From the NCBI RefSeq assembly GCF_963676665.1, contig NZ_OY781378.1:836001-900000 (forward strand): a DNA stretch of 64,000 nt, read 5' to 3'. Positions 7,590 through 15,892 of this stretch are shown in pieces. The position numbers were made by a program, and so were the translations under genes. Below the pieces are notes generated by a model that was given only the letters and a program-made list of their open reading frames with translations, made no database searches and was not told the DNA's origin. Position 1 is the stretch's first letter. Each line of letters opens with the position of its first letter. This DNA is from an uncultured Tolumonas sp. (lineage in GTDB: Bacteria; Pseudomonadota; Gammaproteobacteria; Enterobacterales; Aeromonadaceae).

Positions 7590-7808
7590 ATGATATCTAG
7601 ATTACTTGAAAGACTGTTAAATTCCCTGTCATGTGATGACATGTTTTTTATCGGTAAATCATTAATGTTTATTGCTTATGCAATGACTGTATTTGGTAGT
7701 ATTGGTTACATTATCCGTAACATTGCTCACGGCCAAGTAAGAACAATTTTTCCATTTCCAACGTTCTGGATACCTGAATCGTTCGGTGGGATAGTCATGA
7801 CTTGTTGA
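7590..7808 (+). pseudogene. Small membrane protein, 3' end cut by IS21-family element
   Basis: The likely start is the ATG at 7590 (AAGGTG ribosome site 7 nt upstream). It encodes MISRLLERLLNSLS and then a hydrophobic stretch (SLMFIAYAMTVFGSIGYIIR), so one membrane segment. The native reading frame runs to 7802. The last Cys codon and the stop (7803-7808) are supplied by the left end of the insertion sequence. The intact length is therefore unknown. It lies downstream of the WYL-controlled small genes. A toxin-like small membrane peptide is possible, but nothing in the sequence proves it. Confidence 0.45.
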
Positions 7809-7831
7809 TTTGCGTTTAAAACTGACCCACT
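7803..7831 (+). repeat. Left terminal inverted repeat of the IS21 element
   Basis: 29 bp beginning TGTTGATTTGCG. It matches the reverse complement of 10244-10272 except at one position (T versus C after TTTGCG). Confidence 0.85.
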
Positions 7832-7906
7832 AAACCCACATATTTGCGTCGAAATTTGACCCACGTAAACAGACTATCCTGCTTATTTTATGAGCGGGAG
7901 TTAGGA

Positions 7907-9433
7907 GTGATTAACGTGGCCATTTTGAGCAAGATCAGACGTTGGTATTTCCGCGATAAACTCTCGATCCGGGAGATCGCCCGCCGTACCGGATTTTCCC
8001 GCAATACAGTTCGCCGTTATCTCAGAACTGAGATTGCTGAACCCCTTTATCCTCAACGGCAAACACCCAGTAAACTCGATGCTTTTACCGATAAACTGAC
8101 GCAGTGGTTAACCGATGCAGCCAGAACCTCTCGTAAACAACGCCGCTCCGTCAAACAGATGCACGCTGATTTATGTACCCTCGGTTTTGATGGCTCCTAT
8201 GATCGCGTAGCGGTATTTGCCCGCGAGTGGCGTCGTCGGCAATTAGAATCCACTCACGGTGCTAGCAAGCACACCTATATCCCTTTGCAGTTTTCGCCCG
8301 GCGAAGCATTTCAATTTGATTGGAGCGAGGATTGGGCGGTAATTGCGGGTGAACGCGTCAAGCTGCAAGTTGCTCATTGTAAATTGAGTTACAGCCGTGC
8401 TTTCTTCGTTCGCGCTTATCCGCTGCAAACCCATGAGATGCTGTTTGATGCGCATTACCATGCCTTTACGGCATGGGGTGGTATTCCACAACGGGGCATC
8501 TACGACAATATGAAGACCGCCGTAGATAAGGTAAAACAGGGTAAGCAGCGCGATGTGAATGCCCGGTTTGCGGCCATGGTTAGTCACTATTTGTTTGAGG
8601 CTGAGTTTTGTAATCCAGCCGCCGGTTGGGAAAAGGGTCAGATCGAGAAGAATGTACAGGATGCCCGGCGACGATTGTGGCAAAAAGTGCCTGAGATGCC
8701 GTCACTGACGGCATTGAACGATTGGTTGGCTGCACGTTGTGTCGCGCTCTGGCATGAATCAACCCATCCTACTGAAGCCAGAACAATCCAGGCCGCACTG
8801 GATGATGAACGTCCCTTCCTGATGCCAGTTGGCCAGCCTTTTGATGGATTCGTCGAGCAAACAAAGCGGATCTCTCCCACGAGTTTGCTGACCTTTGAAC
8901 GCACGCGTTACAGCGTGCCCTCGTCATTTGCCAACCGCCCGGTGAGTTTGCACATTTATCATGACCGTCTCGAGGTGATTGCAGAAGGCGGCATTATCGC
9001 GGTCCATCAACGGTTGTTTAATCGCAAACATGAACACCCACTCATCATCTACGACTGGCGACATTATCTCTCTGTATTACAGCGAAAGCCGGGGGCATTG
9101 CGTAACGGTGCGCCGTTTGTCGAATTGCCTCAAGCCTTCCGGACATTGCAATCCATTCTACTCAAGCGCATAGGAGGTGATCGGGAGATGGTGGACATTT
9201 TAGCGCTGGTATTGCTGCACGATGAACAGGATGTATTGACGGCAGTTGAATTAGCGTTGGAGACGGGCGCACCCTCGAAGCAAATTGTCCTCAATATTTT
9301 GAGTCGATTACTGGATAAAACACCGCTGGCACCGATAGATGTCCCACCCGAGCTGACACTGAAGATCGAGCCGTTGGCTAACGTGACCCGCTATGACAAT
9401 CTGAGACTGCAAGGAGATCATCATGCTCACTAA
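7907..9433 (+). CDS. istA: IS21-family transposase IstA
   Basis: 508 residues from the GTG at 7907 (GGGAG upstream, 6-nt spacing); the GTG at 7916 is an alternative with AGGAG. An N-terminal HTH ([20 protein letters not shown]) is followed by an rve-type integrase core. The DDE residues are visible as Asp138 (FQFDWSEDW), Asp200 ([10 protein letters not shown]) and Glu247 (EKGQIEKNV). A C-terminal Mu-like beta-barrel region follows ([16 protein letters not shown]). IstA cuts and joins the element ends together with the IstB ATPase. The reading frame is intact. It overlaps istB by 11 nt, the usual coupled arrangement. Confidence 0.92.
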   Translation: MINVAILSKIRRWYFRDKLSIREIARRTGFSRNTVRRYLRTEIAEPLYPQRQTPSKLDAFTDKLTQWLTDAARTSRKQRRSVKQMHADLCTLGFDGSYDRVAVFAREWRRRQLESTHGASKHTYIPLQFSPGEAFQFDWSEDWAVIAGERVKLQVAHCKLSYSRAFFVRAYPLQTHEMLFDAHYHAFTAWGGIPQRGIYDNMKTAVDKVKQGKQRDVNARFAAMVSHYLFEAEFCNPAAGWEKGQIEKNVQDARRRLWQKVPEMPSLTALNDWLAARCVALWHESTHPTEARTIQAALDDERPFLMPVGQPFDGFVEQTKRISPTSLLTFERTRYSVPSSFANRPVSLHIYHDRLEVIAEGGIIAVHQRLFNRKHEHPLIIYDWRHYLSVLQRKPGALRNGAPFVELPQAFRTLQSILLKRIGGDREMVDILALVLLHDEQDVLTAVELALETGAPSKQIVLNILSRLLDKTPLAPIDVPPELTLKIEPLANVTRYDNLRLQGDHHAH

Positions 9434-10211
9434 TGCCATGCTCCCCGTACTTAAATCACTGAAGTTATATGGCATGGCTCACGCGCTGGCAGATCTTGCG
9501 GAACAAGACTCACCGGCATTTCAGGCCAGCATCACGGTATTAGATCATTTATTGAAAGCAGAACTGGCAGAGCGAGAAGTTCGCTCGGTGGCCTATCAAT
9601 TAAAAGCCGCTAAGTTTCCTGCCTATCGAGATGTGAATGGTTTTAACTTTACTGAGAGCATGGCTAATGAGGCGCTTATCCGGCAACTATGCCAAGGTGA
9701 CTTTATGGATAATGCACAAAATGTGGTTTTAGTGGGCGGCCCGGGAACCGGTAAAACCCATCTTGCTACCGCCATCGGGATACAGGCCATTGAACAGTTT
9801 CACCGACGCGTTCGATTCTTTTCGACCATTGAATTGGTGAATGCGCTGGAGAAAGAAAAACAGCAAGGCAAAGCAGGACAAATCGCGGCCAGATTGATGC
9901 ACACCGACTTAGTTGTACTGGATGAAATGGGTTACTTACCCTTTAGTCAAACGGGTGGCGCCTTACTCTTTCACTTGATGAGTAAACTATACGAATGTAC
10001 CAGCATGATCATCACGACCAATCTGAATTTTGCGGAATGGTCGAATGTATTTGGTGATGCGAAGATGACAACAGCCCTGTTAGATCGGGTGACACACCAT
10101 TGCCATATTGTTGAAACTGGGAATGACAGCTATCGTTTTAAAGAAAGTTCAACCAAGGGGAAAAAGGAGAAAAAGACACCGGTTTATCCACAACCCAAAC
10201 CCGTAAAATAG
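9423..10211 (+). CDS. istB: IS21-family helper ATPase IstB
   Basis: 262 residues of the DnaA/DnaC-like AAA+ type. Walker [10 protein letters not shown] is at about 105-113 and Walker [13 protein letters not shown] at about 157-168. An AGGAG ribosome site lies inside the end of istA. IstB selects and remodels target DNA for IstA. The Lys-rich tail ([18 protein letters not shown]) is common in the family. The gene is intact, which supports a functional element. Confidence 0.93.
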   Translation: MLTNAMLPVLKSLKLYGMAHALADLAEQDSPAFQASITVLDHLLKAELAEREVRSVAYQLKAAKFPAYRDVNGFNFTESMANEALIRQLCQGDFMDNAQNVVLVGGPGTGKTHLATAIGIQAIEQFHRRVRFFSTIELVNALEKEKQQGKAGQIAARLMHTDLVVLDEMGYLPFSQTGGALLFHLMSKLYECTSMIITTNLNFAEWSNVFGDAKMTTALLDRVTHHCHIVETGNDSYRFKESSTKGKKEKKTPVYPQPKPVK

Positions 10212-10243
10212 TGAATTAGGGTGGGTCAAAATTCAACGCAAAA

Positions 10244-10272
10244 AGTGGGTCAGTTTTAAGCGCAAATCAACA
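10244..10272 (-). repeat. Right terminal inverted repeat of the IS21 element
   Basis: 29 bp ending CGCAAATCAACA, the inverted partner of 7803-7831. Confidence 0.85.
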
Positions 10273-10429
10273 TATTGCGATCAATTAGCCCTGAAGCTTG
10301 TTTTTCAGTCAGATTATTATTAGTCATGGCTAACAAAATAAGCTCTTTCCTGCTGATGCTAGTGCTTTTGACTTTCGCTAAAACTCGGCAAAAATTAGCG
10401 CTAATTCCGTATAAATTTTTCTGAGGCAT
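10256..10429 (-). pseudogene. Small ORF cut by the IS21-family element
   Basis: A minus-strand frame from the ATG at 10429 encodes MPQKNLYGISANFCRVLAKV followed by KSTSISRKELILLAMTNNN and more. It runs into the IS right end, which adds the last codons and the stop at 10256-10258. It is divergent from the XRE repressor gene across paired operators, the usual layout of a phage-type switch partner. Without the IS the frame would stop three codons later in the left flank, so only a few residues may be missing. The family is not recognised. Confidence 0.35.
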
Positions 10430-10449
10430 AGAAAATCCATGGCTGTTAA

Positions 10450-10499
10450 ACTTAGGATTGCTAAGTATACATAAGTCAGCGAAACTTAGACAATCTAAG
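10450..10499. promoter_or_regulatory. Two operators for the XRE regulator
   Basis: CTTAG-N5-CTAAG occurs twice (10451-10465 and 10485-10499), with centres 34 bp apart. The sites lie between the truncated leftward ORF and the rightward XRE gene. Identical arms with different middles are typical of a dimeric HTH repressor, and the adjacent XRE protein is the obvious candidate. Confidence 0.6.
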
Positions 10500-10528
10500 C
10501 ATGTGAGAATTTATATGATGAAGAGAAG

Positions 10529-10852
10529 TTGCAGAAAAATCCTCTTCCTGAACGACTCAGGGAAGCCAGAAAAAAAGTCGGATTGTCTCAGAAGGAACTG
10601 GGTGTGAGAGCGGGTATGGACGAAGGATCTGCCAGTGGCCGTATGAATCATTACGAACAAGGCCGACATGTGCCCGATATTGAGACTTTACGAAAGATAG
10701 CGAAGGTGTTGAATGTACCGCTCAGTTATTTCTTTTGTGAAGATGAAATGAGTGCTGAGTTAGTTTGTCTTTTTGAAAAACTAAATGAAAAAGAAAAAGC
10801 ACAATTGATAGCAATTCTACGAGATGACACTCATAAGAGTTTAAAAGAATAA
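10529..10852 (+). CDS. XRE-family helix-turn-helix regulator
   Basis: 107 residues from a TTG at 10529, preceded by AAGAGAAG. No in-frame ATG is available near the start. HTH_3 domain at about 8-65 (LREARKKVGLSQKELGVRAG then YEQGRHVPDIETLRKIAKVL). A short helical tail follows (SAELVCLFEKLNEKEKAQ). It lacks the peptidase domain of CI/LexA-type repressors. Two CTTAG-N5-CTAAG operators just upstream suggest autorepression. The gene is AT-rich and lies on the accessory segment next to the IS and the second mutY; a mobile-element regulator is likely. Confidence 0.85.
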   Translation: MQKNPLPERLREARKKVGLSQKELGVRAGMDEGSASGRMNHYEQGRHVPDIETLRKIAKVLNVPLSYFFCEDEMSAELVCLFEKLNEKEKAQLIAILRDDTHKSLKE

Positions 10853-10883
10853 AAGTTCACGAGTGCGTAAAAAATAAAAAAAC

Positions 10884-10922
10884 AAACCATATTCAAATGG
10901 GGCATTAAATATGGTTTTGATG
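10884..10922. terminator. Bidirectional terminator between XRE gene and mutY
   Basis: AAACCATATT (10884-10893) pairs with AATATGGTTT (10908-10917). A T-rich tail follows on the plus strand and an A-rich stretch precedes, giving T on the minus strand. It serves two convergent genes. Confidence 0.6.
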
Positions 10923-11945
10923 TTATTTTTCGATGATACGTAATTTCGATATAAATTTCCGAATGGGAGTTGGTAATCCAATTTCTTCCAACTGTGACTT
11001 CGTAAACCATGCATGCTGAGCTATAACAACATCATCTACAGGGTGATGCCATATCTTAGCTTGTAACTTGTAATGCGAAAATTGATGGTTAAAAGAACCT
11101 TTAAGGTTTAATTCTTGAGATAAAGAATTGAATTCGGTTGCTTCTGGTAAACACCACAGCCCACCCCAAATACCAGAATCTTGGCGCTTTTCCAAAAGAA
11201 GTTGTCCATCATTTTCTATCCAATAAAAATGACCTTCTCGAGTAGGAATAACTTTCGTTGGTTTGGGCGTGGGAAACTGGCTGATTTGGTCAGTCGTGAA
11301 TGCTTTGCAGTGCGATTGAAATGGACAAATCTCACAATTAGGTGATTTCGGTTTACAGATTGTCGCACCAATATCTAATAAGCCTTGTGCAAACACTCGG
11401 TTGTCTTCACTCGGGGTGTAGGTATGAGCAAGCTCCCATAATTTTTTATTGACCACCGCTGCAGTTGGGATCCCTTCTATTGCAAAGAAACGACAGAAGA
11501 ATCGTTTTACATTTCCATCGACGATAGGCCCATATTGATTGAATGCAAAAGATGCAATAGCACCGGCTGTATAGCGGCCTACACCTGGAATCTTCTGTAG
11601 AGAATCCAAGTCGAAAGGAAACTGTCCATTCCATTCCTCAACAATATATTTTGCTGCTTTTCGTAGATTTCTCGCACGAGAATAATAACCAAGCCCTTGC
11701 CACAATGACATCACTTGCTCATCACTCGAGTTAGCCAGATCTTGAATAGTTGGGTAAGTATCCATCCACTTCAAAAAATAAGGAATAACCGTCATGACTT
11801 GCGTTTGCTGCAACATGACTTCTGACACTAAAACCCTATAAGGAGTTGGATTTATTTGCCAAGGTAGGTCATGACGTCCGTGATTGGATTGCCAATTCAG
11901 TAGAATGGCGGCAAATTGATTAGGGTCTAAGTTTTTTGAATTCAT
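10923..11945 (-). CDS. mutY: Adenine DNA glycosylase MutY (probably acquired copy)
   Basis: 340 residues, near the usual 350. It removes adenine mispaired with 8-oxoguanine. Catalytic Glu42 is in SEVMLQQTQ, the helix-hairpin-helix at about 117-131 (LQKIPGVGRYTAGAI) and the catalytic Asp at 143 (PIVDGNVKRF). A [4Fe-4S] cluster is formed by Cys197, 204, 207 and 213 (C-X6-C-X2-C-X5-C). The C-terminus is a NUDIX-like 8-oxoG reader. The gene is complete but clearly more AT-rich than the core genes beyond it. It lies directly downstream of a broken mutY fragment in the same orientation, so it appears to have replaced the resident gene with the island. Confidence 0.92.
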   Translation of the reverse strand: MNSKNLDPNQFAAILLNWQSNHGRHDLPWQINPTPYRVLVSEVMLQQTQVMTVIPYFLKWMDTYPTIQDLANSSDEQVMSLWQGLGYYSRARNLRKAAKYIVEEWNGQFPFDLDSLQKIPGVGRYTAGAIASFAFNQYGPIVDGNVKRFFCRFFAIEGIPTAAVVNKKLWELAHTYTPSEDNRVFAQGLLDIGATICKPKSPNCEICPFQSHCKAFTTDQISQFPTPKPTKVIPTREGHFYWIENDGQLLLEKRQDSGIWGGLWCLPEATEFNSLSQELNLKGSFNHQFSHYKLQAKIWHHPVDDVVIAQHAWFTKSQLEEIGLPTPIRKFISKLRIIEK

Positions 11946-11987
11946 AGATTAGATTTTCTAATGTGAAATTTCACAACGGGGTACAAA

Positions 11988-12257
11988 TTAACATATTGAA
12001 CCAGCTCGTTGGATAAAATTGCGAAATGCAGTGAGTAAACAATAAGTTATAATGACTGGACCAGTTGCATTCGTGATTCTTGTCGATACCCAGACCCGAT
12101 AGGGGGTTTTATCCTGCTGCCAGGGTAATGTTTTACGCCCTGATATGTCGTACCAGTTCAGTAAACGCTGAGAAAAAGTGGCTGGATTCAAACTAAAAAC
12201 CTTCTGTCGATGAAGCCTGCATGCTGTCACAGCAACGCGGTGCTGTAAACGATACAA
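11988..12257 (-). pseudogene. mutY: Remnant of resident mutY (5' fragment)
   Basis: The minus-strand frame contains [20 protein letters not shown] followed by [11 protein letters not shown]. This is a close match to the first 40 residues of enterobacterial MutY and distinct from the same region of the complete copy next to it. After VWVS the MutY sequence (SEIMLQQTQV in intact proteins) is lost and the frame reads unrelated residues to a stop. The nucleotides beyond show faint mutY-like traces, suggesting decay by small deletions. It is divergent from trmB, the position of mutY in E. coli, so this is the ancestral locus. Confidence 0.75.
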
Positions 12258-12304
12258 AAAGTAAGGTTTTGCGGGTGGAATAAATGTGAAAATCGGCTTT
12301 CTGC

Positions 12305-12332
12305 TTGCACCTTCATATTATCTCTGGATAAT
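12305..12332 (+). promoter_or_regulatory. Sigma-70-like promoter of trmB
   Basis: TTGCAC (12305-12310) and GATAAT (12327-12332) are separated by 16 bp, about 30 bp before the trmB start. They were assigned by eye only. Confidence 0.4.
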
Positions 12333-12364
12333 GCCAACGCCCTGTTAACAGATAGAGAGACACC

Positions 12365-13093
12365 ATGACCGAGCATGATGAAATGACCGTCGGTGAAGAA
12401 CAAACCGAAGATGGTAAATTTATGCGCCGCATCCGCAGTTTTGTGCGTCGTGAAGGCCGTCTGACCCGAGGTCAGGATCGCGCATTACAGGAATTGTGGC
12501 CGGTGATGGGCGTCGAGTTCCGCGATGAGATGTTAGATCTCGCCAAGCTGTTTGGTCGTGAAGCGCCAGTCGTGTTGGAAATCGGTTTTGGCATGGGTAA
12601 ATCACTGGTAGAAATGGCCGCTGCAGCGCCTGAGAAAAACTTCATCGGTATTGAAGTGCATCGCCCCGGCGTTGGTGCTTGTTTAACATCAGCGCAAGAA
12701 GCCGGCATTACCAATTTACGTTTGTTCTGCCACGATGCGGTGGAAGTGTTGGGTCAGATGATCCCGGATCAAAGCATTGATACTTTGCAGCTGTTTTTCC
12801 CTGATCCTTGGCACAAATCACGTCACCATAAACGCCGTATCGTGCAGCCAGCCTTCGTACAAATGCTGCGTCCGAAGTTGAAAATTGGTGGTGTTTTCCA
12901 TATGGCGACCGATTGGGAAAACTACGCGGAGCATATGGTGGAAGTGATGAGTGTGGCGGAAGGGTTTGCTAACACGGTAACGGATGGTGTGTATGCACCA
13001 CGCCCTGATTCCCGCCCGCTGACTAAGTTTGAACAACGCGGTCATCGCCTCGGTCACGGCGTGTGGGATCTGCAGTTTGCTCGTAAAAGCTAA
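12365..13093 (+). CDS. trmB: tRNA (guanine-N7)-methyltransferase TrmB
   Basis: 242 residues, normal length. It methylates G46 of tRNAs with SAM in the cytoplasm. The SAM motif [10 protein letters not shown] is at 71-80 and the TrmB signature [15 protein letters not shown] at 144-158. The ATG at 12365 is preceded by GAGAGACACC. It is followed by a strong terminator. It is divergent from the broken mutY, as trmB is from mutY in E. coli, which makes this side of the junction the native chromosome. Confidence 0.95.
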   Translation: MTEHDEMTVGEEQTEDGKFMRRIRSFVRREGRLTRGQDRALQELWPVMGVEFRDEMLDLAKLFGREAPVVLEIGFGMGKSLVEMAAAAPEKNFIGIEVHRPGVGACLTSAQEAGITNLRLFCHDAVEVLGQMIPDQSIDTLQLFFPDPWHKSRHHKRRIVQPAFVQMLRPKLKIGGVFHMATDWENYAEHMVEVMSVAEGFANTVTDGVYAPRPDSRPLTKFEQRGHRLGHGVWDLQFARKS

Positions 13094-13116
13094 TCGCGCA
13101 GAGTAACGCATGAATA

Positions 13117-13154
13117 AAAGCGGCCTGTTATCGGATGATACAGGCCGTTTTTAT
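13117..13154 (+). terminator. Terminator after trmB
   Basis: CGGCCTGT (13121-13128) pairs with ACAGGCCG (13140-13147) and is followed by TTTTTAT. Confidence 0.8.
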
Positions 13155-13209
13155 TTCAGAGGTCAACACTGCTGCAATTTCAAGTGGGCAGAGTTTAAGT
13201 AGACAGATT

Positions 13210-14355
13210 TTACTCTTCCATCAGCATCGTCAGTAGGCCGTTCAGATAGCGATGGCCTAACTCGGTAACTAACCATTCAGTTTCATTTTGTTGCAGTAAG
13301 CCTTGCTCATAAGCTTTCGCAAACATCGGCTCAACAGACTCTGTTGTTAAACCAGTTCTGAGCGTAAATTCCGCTTTCGGCACTGCCTGAAACAGGCGCA
13401 TCCGGTTCATGAAATATTCAAACGGACGATCTTCGTTTTCCACATCCCAGCTTTGATCTAAAAATGCCCGTTCCGGATCAAGATAGCCTTTCGGGTGTTT
13501 TACTTTCGCTGTGCGCAGGATCCGATTCTCTTGCGCTAAGGTGATCTTGCCATGGGCTCCGCAACCGATGCCGAGATAGTCGCCAAACTGCCAGTAATTG
13601 AGATTGTGCCGACATTCAAAACCGGGCTTGGCGTAAGCCGAGATCTCATATTGCCGATAGCCTGCTTCCAGCAATAGCTGGTGGCCTTGCTCTTGGATAT
13701 CCCACAGCGTTTCATCTTCGGGTAGAACGGGGGGGCGTGAGCCAAACGCCGTATTGGGTTCGATGGTTAGTTGATACCAAGACAGATGTGGTGGGGCGAT
13801 CTCAATCGCTCGTTGAAGGTCGTAAAGCGCATCACTGATGCTTTGATCAGGTAAACCGTGCATCAGGTCGATATTGAAGCTGCGTAATCCCGCCTGCTTC
13901 GCCTGCAACCCAGCCGCAACAGCCTGCTGCGGATCGTGGATACGGCCCAATTTCTGCAATTTTTCCGGCTGGAAGCTCTGCACGCCGATACTGATACGGG
14001 TTACTCCGGCTTGTTGATAGCCAGCAAATCGGCCAGCTTCCACGGTACCGGGGTTGGCTTCTAAGGTGATCTCAATATCACTGGCAAACGGAATGCGTGC
14101 TGCCACACCTTGCAGCAAATCTTTAATGGCATTCGCGGAAAACAGACTTGGCGTACCACCGCCAATAAAAATACTCTGCAGCTGGCGGTTTTGCACATAA
14201 GCCAAGTCAGCATCAAGATCGGCTAATAACGCCGCCACATAGTCTGTTTCCGGCACATTCTGTTTTAAAGCGTGCGAGTTAAAATCACAATACGGACATT
14301 TCTGTACGCACCAGGGAATATGGATATACAGGCTCAGTGGCGGTAGTTGTAGCAT
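13210..14355 (-). CDS. hemW: HemW, radical SAM heme chaperone
   Basis: 381 residues. The radical SAM cluster motif CxxxCxxC is at Cys16, 20 and 23 (IPWCVQKCPYCDFNSH). GGGTPS is at 66-71, and a HemN-like C-terminal domain follows. HemW proteins bind heme and are thought to deliver it to respiratory enzymes; they are often misnamed coproporphyrinogen oxidase. The ATG lies 3 nt after the rdgB stop, so the two are cotranscribed. It is the last gene of the leftward run that starts at yggS. Confidence 0.93.
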   Translation of the reverse strand: MLQLPPLSLYIHIPWCVQKCPYCDFNSHALKQNVPETDYVAALLADLDADLAYVQNRQLQSIFIGGGTPSLFSANAIKDLLQGVAARIPFASDIEITLEANPGTVEAGRFAGYQQAGVTRISIGVQSFQPEKLQKLGRIHDPQQAVAAGLQAKQAGLRSFNIDLMHGLPDQSISDALYDLQRAIEIAPPHLSWYQLTIEPNTAFGSRPPVLPEDETLWDIQEQGHQLLLEAGYRQYEISAYAKPGFECRHNLNYWQFGDYLGIGCGAHGKITLAQENRILRTAKVKHPKGYLDPERAFLDQSWDVENEDRPFEYFMNRMRLFQAVPKAEFTLRTGLTTESVEPMFAKAYEQGLLQQNETEWLVTELGHRYLNGLLTMLMEE

Positions 14356-14358
14356 AAA

Positions 14359-14949
14359 TTACTCTTGCAGGGCTTTAGCGAGTTGCGCCAGCGCTTTACC
14401 ACGATGGCTTAACCGGTTTTTGGTTGCTGGTTCCAGTTCGGCGGCGGTGCAGTCGAGATCGGGCACATTAAAGATCGGATCATAACCAAAACCATGTTCA
14501 CCACTTGGCTCAGTGGCGAGAGAACCTTCCCAGCTGGCCTGGCAAATAATCGGGGTCGGATCATCGGCATGGCGCATATATACCAGCACACACCAATAAC
14601 GAGACGTGCGCAACACTGGTGGCACGCCGTTCATCTCTTCCAGCAGTTTTTCCAGATTGTCTTGATCGGAGGCATCTTCACCGGCGTAACGGGCGGAATA
14701 GACACCGGGGCGACCCAGCAGGGCATCAACTTCAATACCAGAATCGTCGGCAATAGCTGGCAGGCCAGTAATGCGGGCGGCATGACGTGCTTTGATGATG
14801 GCATTTTCAACGAAAGTGGTGCCGGTTTCCGGTACGCTTTCGACATTAAATTCACTTTGCGGAACGACTTCGTAATTCAGGTCGGCCAGTAATGCATTGA
14901 GTTCTTCAACTTTCTTTTTATTGCCGGTGGCAAGAACTACCTTTTCCAT
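14359..14949 (-). CDS. rdgB: XTP/dITP pyrophosphatase RdgB
   Basis: 196 residues, the usual length. It hydrolyses non-canonical purine triphosphates (ITP, dITP, XTP) to monophosphates, keeping them out of DNA. The N-terminal nucleotide motif [10 protein letters not shown] is at about 7-16 and catalytic Asp69 in [11 protein letters not shown]. The SARYAG and C-terminal SHRGKAL motifs of the HAM1 family are present. It sits upstream of hemW with 3-nt spacing and downstream of yggU with a 93-nt gap. Confidence 0.95.
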   Translation of the reverse strand: MEKVVLATGNKKKVEELNALLADLNYEVVPQSEFNVESVPETGTTFVENAIIKARHAARITGLPAIADDSGIEVDALLGRPGVYSARYAGEDASDQDNLEKLLEEMNGVPPVLRTSRYWCVLVYMRHADDPTPIICQASWEGSLATEPSGEHGFGYDPIFNVPDLDCTAAELEPATKNRLSHRGKALAQLAKALQE

Positions 14950-15042
14950 ATTCAGACTCCGTAATCAAATCGGCGACATAATAACGTTGGATGTAGTTCT
15001 GTACCACTTGCGATTAACGGTATTCGACGCAGGAAGAAAGAA

Positions 15043-15348
15043 TCAGCCAGTCGGCTGTTCTAAAATTGCGGGGAGTTGTTGTGGCGACATTATGCGAACC
15101 GTTTTGTGACGCCCAAGTTCGCCTTTATGGATCACGATCTGGCTTTTGGCTACTTTAAACTGTTTCGATAAAAACTTGATCAGATGTGCATTCGCCTGAC
15201 CATCCACTGGTGGTGCGGTGATCGCAATTTTCAGCTCTTCACCATGCCAACCCTGAATTTGATCGCGGCTGGCTTTTGGCTGGATGTAAACATCCAGCCA
15301 AACTTCATCACCATCTTGGCGAAAACCAGCCATTAAAGCTGGTTCCAC
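15043..15348 (-). CDS. yggU: DUF167 family protein YggU
   Basis: 101 residues, matching the YggU/UPF0235 family. Conserved elements are [20 protein letters not shown] and [15 protein letters not shown]. The molecular function is unknown in the family. Its start overlaps the 3' end of yggT by 16 nt, so the two are almost certainly translated from one message. Conserved next to yggT, proC and yggS in enteric bacteria. Confidence 0.9.
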   Translation of the reverse strand: MEPALMAGFRQDGDEVWLDVYIQPKASRDQIQGWHGEELKIAITAPPVDGQANAHLIKFLSKQFKVAKSQIVIHKGELGRHKTVRIMSPQQLPAILEQPTG

Positions 15349-15884
15349 AATGGGCCGACTAAATCCAGCATCAGGAAGTTGATCCCTTGCAGAATAAAGA
15401 ACAGCACCAGCACCGACAGATCTAAACCACCGAGTGATGGCAGGAAACGGCGGATTGGGCTCAGCAGCGGTTCAGTCAATTGATACAGCACATACTCGAC
15501 AGAACTACGGCCTTGGCTGATCCAGCTTAAAATGGCGCGGGCAACCAAAATCCAGAACAGCAGTGAACCGGCTTGTTTTAACACCACCAGAAAACTCAGT
15601 AACAGCAGGCCGGTGACATTAATTTTCAGTACGCCCATCCACATAAAAGCGACGAATTTCAACGCGGCAACCGCATACGCCAGCAGCAAGGACGCAAAAT
15701 CGATACCCCGGAAGCCAGGAATAATGCGGCGTAACGGGCTTAATATCGGGTGAGTCAGCTTCACTGCCACCTGACTCAATGGATTGTAGAAATCCGCTTT
15801 AGCCCATTGCAGCCAAAACCGCAGTAATACCACCATCAAATAGAGGCTAAACGCGGTATCCAGCAGAAAAAAAAGTGTATTCAT
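15333..15884 (-). CDS. yggT: YggT family membrane protein
   Basis: 183 residues with two YGGT repeats. Each has paired membrane segments and a conserved linker ([20 protein letters not shown] near residue 50; [20 protein letters not shown] near 145). It is an inner-membrane protein; the family has been linked to osmotic tolerance and cell envelope, but the mechanism is unclear. It overlaps yggU and follows proC by 8 nt in the same transcript. Confidence 0.92.
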   Translation of the reverse strand: MNTLFFLLDTAFSLYLMVVLLRFWLQWAKADFYNPLSQVAVKLTHPILSPLRRIIPGFRGIDFASLLLAYAVAALKFVAFMWMGVLKINVTGLLLLSFLVVLKQAGSLLFWILVARAILSWISQGRSSVEYVLYQLTEPLLSPIRRFLPSLGGLDLSVLVLFFILQGINFLMLDLVGPLWNQL

Positions 15885-15892
15885 GAGAATCC

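Larger units (their letters stand above)
7803..10272 (+). mobile_element. IS21-family insertion sequence (istA-istB)
   Basis: The ends are bounded by 29-bp inverted repeats starting TGTTGATTTGCG and ending ACTGACCCACT, with one mismatch. A second inner pair of repeats (TTTGCGT...TTTGACCCAC) lies at 7843-7864 and 10221-10242. Multiple terminal repeats are typical of IS21. Both istA and istB are intact, so the element is potentially active. No direct target duplication is seen: the left flank reads CATGACT and the right flank TATTGCG, while IS21 elements usually make 4-8 bp duplications. Confidence 0.9.
10212..10528. other. IS right end and divergent control region
   Basis: The first 61 bp are the IS right end. 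Then come the truncated leftward ORF (10256-10429) and a promoter region with two operator palindromes for the rightward XRE gene. Nothing else is seen. Confidence 0.5.
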
